Shown here piece by piece: positions 6,233 to 8,614 of a stretch of DNA of 8,614 bases. The notes beneath the pieces were generated by a model that saw nothing but the letters and a program-made list of their open reading frames with translations, was not told the DNA's origin and did no database searches. This stretch comes from Rubrobacter sp. Lineage in GTDB: Bacteria > Actinomycetota > Rubrobacteria > Rubrobacterales > Rubrobacteraceae. The first letter of the stretch is position 1. Every line of letters begins with the position of its first letter. Location: contig JACDAR010000273.1 in assembly GCA_013695335.1 (NCBI GenBank), positions 1-8,614 of the forward strand, given 5' to 3'. The translations under genes and the position numbers were made by a program.

Positions 6233-6715
6233 CTACTCCCCACGGTCCCCGTCCGGGCTGGTGGGTTCGTCCAGCCGCGCCCTGAGACGTGCCCTCGTCT
6301 CCCGCACCCGACGGCGCAATTCCTCCTGGGTCTCGCCAGAGTCCCCAGGCGGCTCCCCGGCGGGCTCACGTTTGTCCGCCCTTTGCGCGTCCCACGAAAC
6401 GTCCCGCAGCGGCGGGCGCGTGGGGGTTTCTGGCCCTGGATGGGTGGAAGCGTCAGCGGGACCGGCGAACACTTCGTTTTCAGGGGTAGTGGTGCGGCGG
6501 GGGTTTTCACGGGTACCGACGAATCCCTCGGAGAAGCGCTCTTGCATCCGCTCCTGGGCCTGGAAGTAGGATTCGCGGCTGCGCTCGCGGGCCTCTCCGG
6601 CGCGGTCGGCGATGGAGCCCCGCAGCTCCCTGCCGCTCCTTGGGGCGAGCAGTATCCCGGCCAGGGCTCCCACAGCCCCGCCCAGAAGGAATGTTCTCAG
6701 CCTCTGGCGATCCAT
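6233..6715 (-). CDS. YtxH-domain protein
   Basis: This small protein of 160 residues has an N-terminal YtxH-type segment. Residues 9-25 (FLLGGAVGALAGILLAP) form a glycine-rich membrane helix, followed at once by the family hallmark LLAPRSGRELR and a charged helical stretch (about 30-68). The remainder is hydrophilic and rich in Pro, Glu, Arg and Thr, ending in a basic/acidic helix (ETQEELRRRVRETRARLRARLDE). The family is common in Gram-positive bacteria and often linked to general stress; its molecular role is unknown. A longer reading from TTG 6736 is possible, but AGGAGGT (6731-6725) would then lie inside the gene, while it sits 9 nt before ATG 6715, so ATG is preferred. It is the third gene of the minus-strand operon, 30 nt after the kinase-like gene. 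Confidence 0.85.
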   Translation of the reverse strand: MDRQRLRTFLLGGAVGALAGILLAPRSGRELRGSIADRAGEARERSRESYFQAQERMQERFSEGFVGTRENPRRTTTPENEVFAGPADASTHPGPETPTRPPLRDVSWDAQRADKREPAGEPPGDSGETQEELRRRVRETRARLRARLDEPTSPDGDRGE

Positions 6716-6724
6716 CTCCGACCT

Positions 6725-6731
6725 ACCTCCT
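6725..6731 (-). promoter_or_regulatory. Strong Shine-Dalgarno AGGAGGT of the YtxH gene
   Basis: AGGAGGT on the minus strand lies 9 nt before ATG 6715. It decides the start of the YtxH gene against the upstream TTG at 6736. Confidence 0.8.
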
Positions 6732-6745
6732 GACAACCGCTTATT

Positions 6746-7729
6746 CTAGCCGCTTCCACTCCCGCGCACCGGCACCCCGCCCCTTGGCGTGCCAGCGTCC
6801 AGCAAGAGAGAGGGTTCCCGTTTGCGTGCCCTCTCGGCCATGCTCGAGGTCCTGTTCGCCACGAAGGCCACTGCGGCGTCGGAGGCCGCCTCTATGGAGA
6901 CGTTTTCCACAGCCTGTATCCCGGTCCCGAGCGCGGTCTCCAGGATGTGGTCGTGGATCTGGCGTATCTCATTGAAATGGAAGATGTACTCCTCGGCAGG
7001 GCGGCGCATCGAAGTCCCGAGGGCGCGTATCTGGAAACGGTCAACGTGTACGTCAGGGTCAGATAGGTAAACGACTATCGAGCAAACGTTCGGGTGGTCC
7101 TTGTAGCGGTTGAGGATGATCTCGGGCGCCAGATGCACGCCCTCGACTATCAGGTTCGTCCCCTCCTTGAGCCCCCGGTCCACGATGGCCTCGACCCCCA
7201 CGGAGACCTGCGAAGCCTGGGACTTGTAGCCGTAGAGTACCCTCTCCTCCTCCGCCACGGGAACCCGGATGTCCTCGCGCTTCACCCCGTACGAGCTCTT
7301 GTGCAGGATGGGCAGGAGATCGGGACTGATAGCCTTCCGCAAGACCTCCCGAATGGAATCCGTGCCGATGACGCTCTGGATGTTGAGCCGCCTCGCCACG
7401 TCGGCAGCCAGCGTGCTAGTGCCTACCCCTGTTGCCCCGCCTATGAGGACCACGACGGGCTCCGTGGATTCGCGCAGGATGCGCCACTTGTCCAGCCGGC
7501 TGACGACAACGGCGTCGGTCCTCAGGAGCTTGGCCCTTACCCGCGCGAGAACCTCTTCCTCCTCGACAACGTAGCGGCGTTCGGCCAGAAGCTCGATCCG
7601 CACCTCGTTGGCTATGCGGTGCGCCAGATCCACCCTCGCGCCAGCCTGGGAGAGCGTCCGCGCCAGGATACCCCGCGAGAACGGGGTTTCCTGTCCCCCT
7701 TTGACTATCGTGATCTCATGTTCTTCCAT
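6746..7729 (-). CDS. 2-phosphoglycerate-kinase-like protein with N-terminal ATP-cone
   Basis: This 327-residue cytoplasmic P-loop protein resembles 2-phosphoglycerate kinase, the enzyme that makes 2,3-bisphosphoglycerate for cyclic 2,3-diphosphoglycerate in methanogenic archaea. Residues 5-70 form an ATP-cone-like domain (ITIVKGGQETPFSRGILARTL through LARVRAKLL), a nucleotide-sensing module. The kinase domain starts with VVVLIGGATGVGTSTLAADVA; its Walker A is G98-ATGV-G103-T104-S105, with threonine at the place of the usual lysine. Next come the family-like stretch VIGTDSIREVLRKAISPDLLP (120-140), KSSY (144-147), a strand NLIVEGVHLAP (192-202), and YLSDPDVHVDRFQIR (221-235). The last 30 residues look disordered. 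ATG 7729 is preceded by GGGGGTG at short spacing. In bacteria the product is not established; a phosphorylated glycerate linked to osmolyte or phosphate metabolism is possible. It lies 35 nt after the DUF4126 gene and probably shares its transcript. Confidence 0.8.
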   Translation of the reverse strand: MEEHEITIVKGGQETPFSRGILARTLSQAGARVDLAHRIANEVRIELLAERRYVVEEEEVLARVRAKLLRTDAVVVSRLDKWRILRESTEPVVVLIGGATGVGTSTLAADVARRLNIQSVIGTDSIREVLRKAISPDLLPILHKSSYGVKREDIRVPVAEEERVLYGYKSQASQVSVGVEAIVDRGLKEGTNLIVEGVHLAPEIILNRYKDHPNVCSIVVYLSDPDVHVDRFQIRALGTSMRRPAEEYIFHFNEIRQIHDHILETALGTGIQAVENVSIEAASDAAVAFVANRTSSMAERARKREPSLLLDAGTPRGGVPVRGSGSG

Positions 7730-7764
7730 TACACCCCCGAACCGCCGCCGGAGCGACCCCCGTC

Positions 7765-8343
7765 TCAGTCGCCGAGGATGCGAAGACCCCCGTACTTCCT
7801 ACCCCGGCGCTTCCTGACCCTGAAATAGAAGAATAACAGGAACCCAACCACAATCACCGGCACAAAAGGTATCAAGATCCCCAAGATCCCACCCACGAGC
7901 GCCACCAAATCCTCGACGAAGCTAAGGAACCGCGTGGAAACCCCGGAAGCCTCGATCTTCGCCGGAGGTCGAAGGAACACCTTCAGCAAGGCGACGATAC
8001 CGGAGATCAAGGCCCCAGCCACGAGCCAGGGCACGGCCTCCACTGTCGGCCCCACTTCCATCGCCAGCGAGAAAAGGACGGCGCCTGATGCGGCCCGAAC
8101 AGGCGCCATCGCCCAGTTCAGTCCCCGGTCGAGGGCCTTTATCTTGTCCAGGATGCCTTCGAGAACCGCGAGCCCGAACAGGCCAGCGACCACGGGCCAT
8201 CCCATGAGTGACTCTGTCATCCCGGTAAGTACGAATACGCCGAACACGAAAAAGGCGGCGGCCAGCGCGAGCGGCAGGAATGCACGCACCCCCGCAACGG
8301 AAGCCAGCCCCACGCCGATACCGATCATTGCGAGTTGCTCCAT
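7765..8343 (-). CDS. DUF4126 family integral membrane protein
   Basis: This 192-residue membrane protein has the DUF4126 pattern: a glycine-rich first segment (MIGIGVGLASVAGVRAFLPLAL, residues 6-27) running into a hydrophobic helix to about 40, further helices at about 49-63, 84-97, 106-123 and a long one at about 144-175, ending in a very basic cytoplasmic tail (RVRKRRGRKYGG). The motif LEGILDKIKALDR (61-73) with following NWAMAPVRAASGA is conserved in the family as I remember it. Function is unknown; a transport role has not been shown. It is the first gene of the minus-strand operon. ATG 8343 lies only 6 nt from a perfect TATAAT, so the message may start at or next to the start codon, without a leader and without a Shine-Dalgarno site. 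The gene is divergent from glycyl-tRNA synthetase. Confidence 0.85.
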   Translation of the reverse strand: MEQLAMIGIGVGLASVAGVRAFLPLALAAAFFVFGVFVLTGMTESLMGWPVVAGLFGLAVLEGILDKIKALDRGLNWAMAPVRAASGAVLFSLAMEVGPTVEAVPWLVAGALISGIVALLKVFLRPPAKIEASGVSTRFLSFVEDLVALVGGILGILIPFVPVIVVGFLLFFYFRVRKRRGRKYGGLRILGD

Positions 8344-8349
8344 GCCCGC

Positions 8350-8375
8350 ATTATATAGTCTCGGTGGCTCGTCAA
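8350..8375 (-). promoter_or_regulatory. Promoter of the DUF4126 operon, apparently leaderless
   Basis: A perfect TATAAT (8355-8350 on the minus strand) ends 6 nt before the ATG at 8343, so the expected start of transcription falls on or beside the A of the start codon. A possible -35 TTGACG (8375-8370) is 14 nt away, shorter than the usual 16-18, so the -35 assignment is weak while the -10 is strong. No ribosome site fits between -10 and ATG. Confidence 0.6.
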
Positions 8376-8393
8376 CCTCGTTGCCTCCTGGGC

Positions 8394-8436
8394 TATACTC
8401 GCTGGACTTTGCGGTTTATCTGAGGAATTTTGGAGG
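8394..8436 (+). promoter_or_regulatory. Probable -10 box and ribosome binding site of glycyl-tRNA synthetase
   Basis: TATACT (8394-8399) is a good -10 box on the plus strand, giving a start near 8406 and a leader of about 39 nt. No good -35 is visible 17 nt upstream. GGAGG (8432-8436) lies 8 nt before ATG 8445 and supports that start. The leader is too short to hold a glycine riboswitch or T-box. Confidence 0.5.
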
Positions 8437-8444
8437 TTGGAAAC

Positions 8445-8614
8445 ATGACTGAGACCGTGACGATGGACAAGATCGTGGCTTTCTGCAAACGCCGGGGCTT
8501 CGTGTACCAGAGTTCCGAGATCTACGGCGGCCTCCGCTCTTCCTACGACTACGGTCCTTTGGGCGTCGAGATGAAACGGAACATCAAGGAAGAGTGGTGG
8601 CGCAGGATCGTCCA
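8445..8614 (+). CDS. glyS: Glycyl-tRNA synthetase (class II, homodimeric type), N-terminal fragment
   Basis: This enzyme charges tRNA-Gly with glycine. Only the first 56 codons are present before the right edge. They carry the diagnostic opening of the single-chain, eukaryote/actinobacteria-type enzyme: MDKIVAFCKRRGFVYQSSEIYGG (7-29), then LRSSYDYGPLGVEMKRNIKEEWWR (30-53), which starts class II motif 1. This is not the bacterial alpha2beta2 GlyQ/GlyS type. The start ATG 8445 has GGAGG 8 nt upstream; an internal ATG at codon 7 (8463) is less well supported. The gene may also be called glyQS. Identity is very secure despite the short length. Confidence 0.95.
   Translation, partial: MTETVTMDKIVAFCKRRGFVYQSSEIYGGLRSSYDYGPLGVEMKRNIKEEWWRRIV

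Noticed and set aside
6743..6748. TAGAAT on the minus strand as a separate promoter for the YtxH gene
   Set aside because: No -35 box is seen at 17 nt and it overlaps the stop codon of the upstream gene; readthrough transcription is simpler.
7094..7828. Open frame of 244 codons on the plus strand opposite the 2PGK-like gene
   Set aside because: The minus strand encodes a coherent ATP-cone/P-loop protein; the plus-strand product has no domain and runs across an operon spacer.
8344..8444. Possible T-box or glycine riboswitch before glycyl-tRNA synthetase
   Set aside because: The leader from the likely transcription start is about 39 nt, far too short for either, and no characteristic stem or T-box sequence is seen.

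Overview
The window is a GC-rich bacterial chromosomal segment with an ordinary core-gene layout. High-GC codon use, frequent GTG/TTG-type starts, a DnaK with the bacterial signature motifs, a homodimeric (not alpha2beta2) glycyl-tRNA synthetase, and a 2-phosphoglycerate-kinase-like protein with an N-terminal ATP-cone all suggest a deep-branching actinobacterium of the Rubrobacter/Thermoleophilia kind. That placement is inferred from gene content and was not tested by a search.

Left (1-1234): the first 345 codons of dnaK on the minus strand, running off the left edge, with a strong sigma-70-type promoter (TTGCAG-17-TATAAT) in a 198-bp divergent intergenic region. Centre-left (1235-5593, plus strand): a tight four-gene unit made of an OmpR/PhoB-type response regulator (TTG start), a membrane histidine kinase (TM-sensor-TM-HAMP-PAS-HisKA-HATPase), a beta-propeller lipoprotein overlapping the kinase by 11 nt, and a single-pass membrane protein with an Ig-like (CARDB-type) outer domain joined by an ATGA overlap. 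The order regulator-kinase-propeller lipoprotein recalls the actinobacterial mtrA-mtrB-lpqB operon. The most unusual spot is the regulator/kinase junction. The kinase frame has no ATG, GTG or TTG start until deep inside its sensor domain. The only well-placed start is a GTA codon at 1982, 6 nt after a GGAGG that lies in the second copy of a 21-bp tandem duplication.

Right (5570-8343, minus strand): a second likely operon read toward the first. It holds a DUF4126 membrane protein (possibly leaderless), a 2-phosphoglycerate-kinase-like protein, a YtxH-type protein and a GNAT-like acetyltransferase, whose 3' end overlaps the plus-strand operon by 24 bp. Far right (8445-8614, plus): the start of glycyl-tRNA synthetase, divergent from the DUF4126 gene.

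I saw no tRNA, rRNA, CRISPR, insertion sequence, phage gene or clear intrinsic terminator. I see no clearly new defence or mobile system. The candidates worth following are the startless kinase with its tandem duplication, the MtrAB-LpqB-like signalling unit with its added fourth gene, and the bacterial ATP-cone/2PGK protein.
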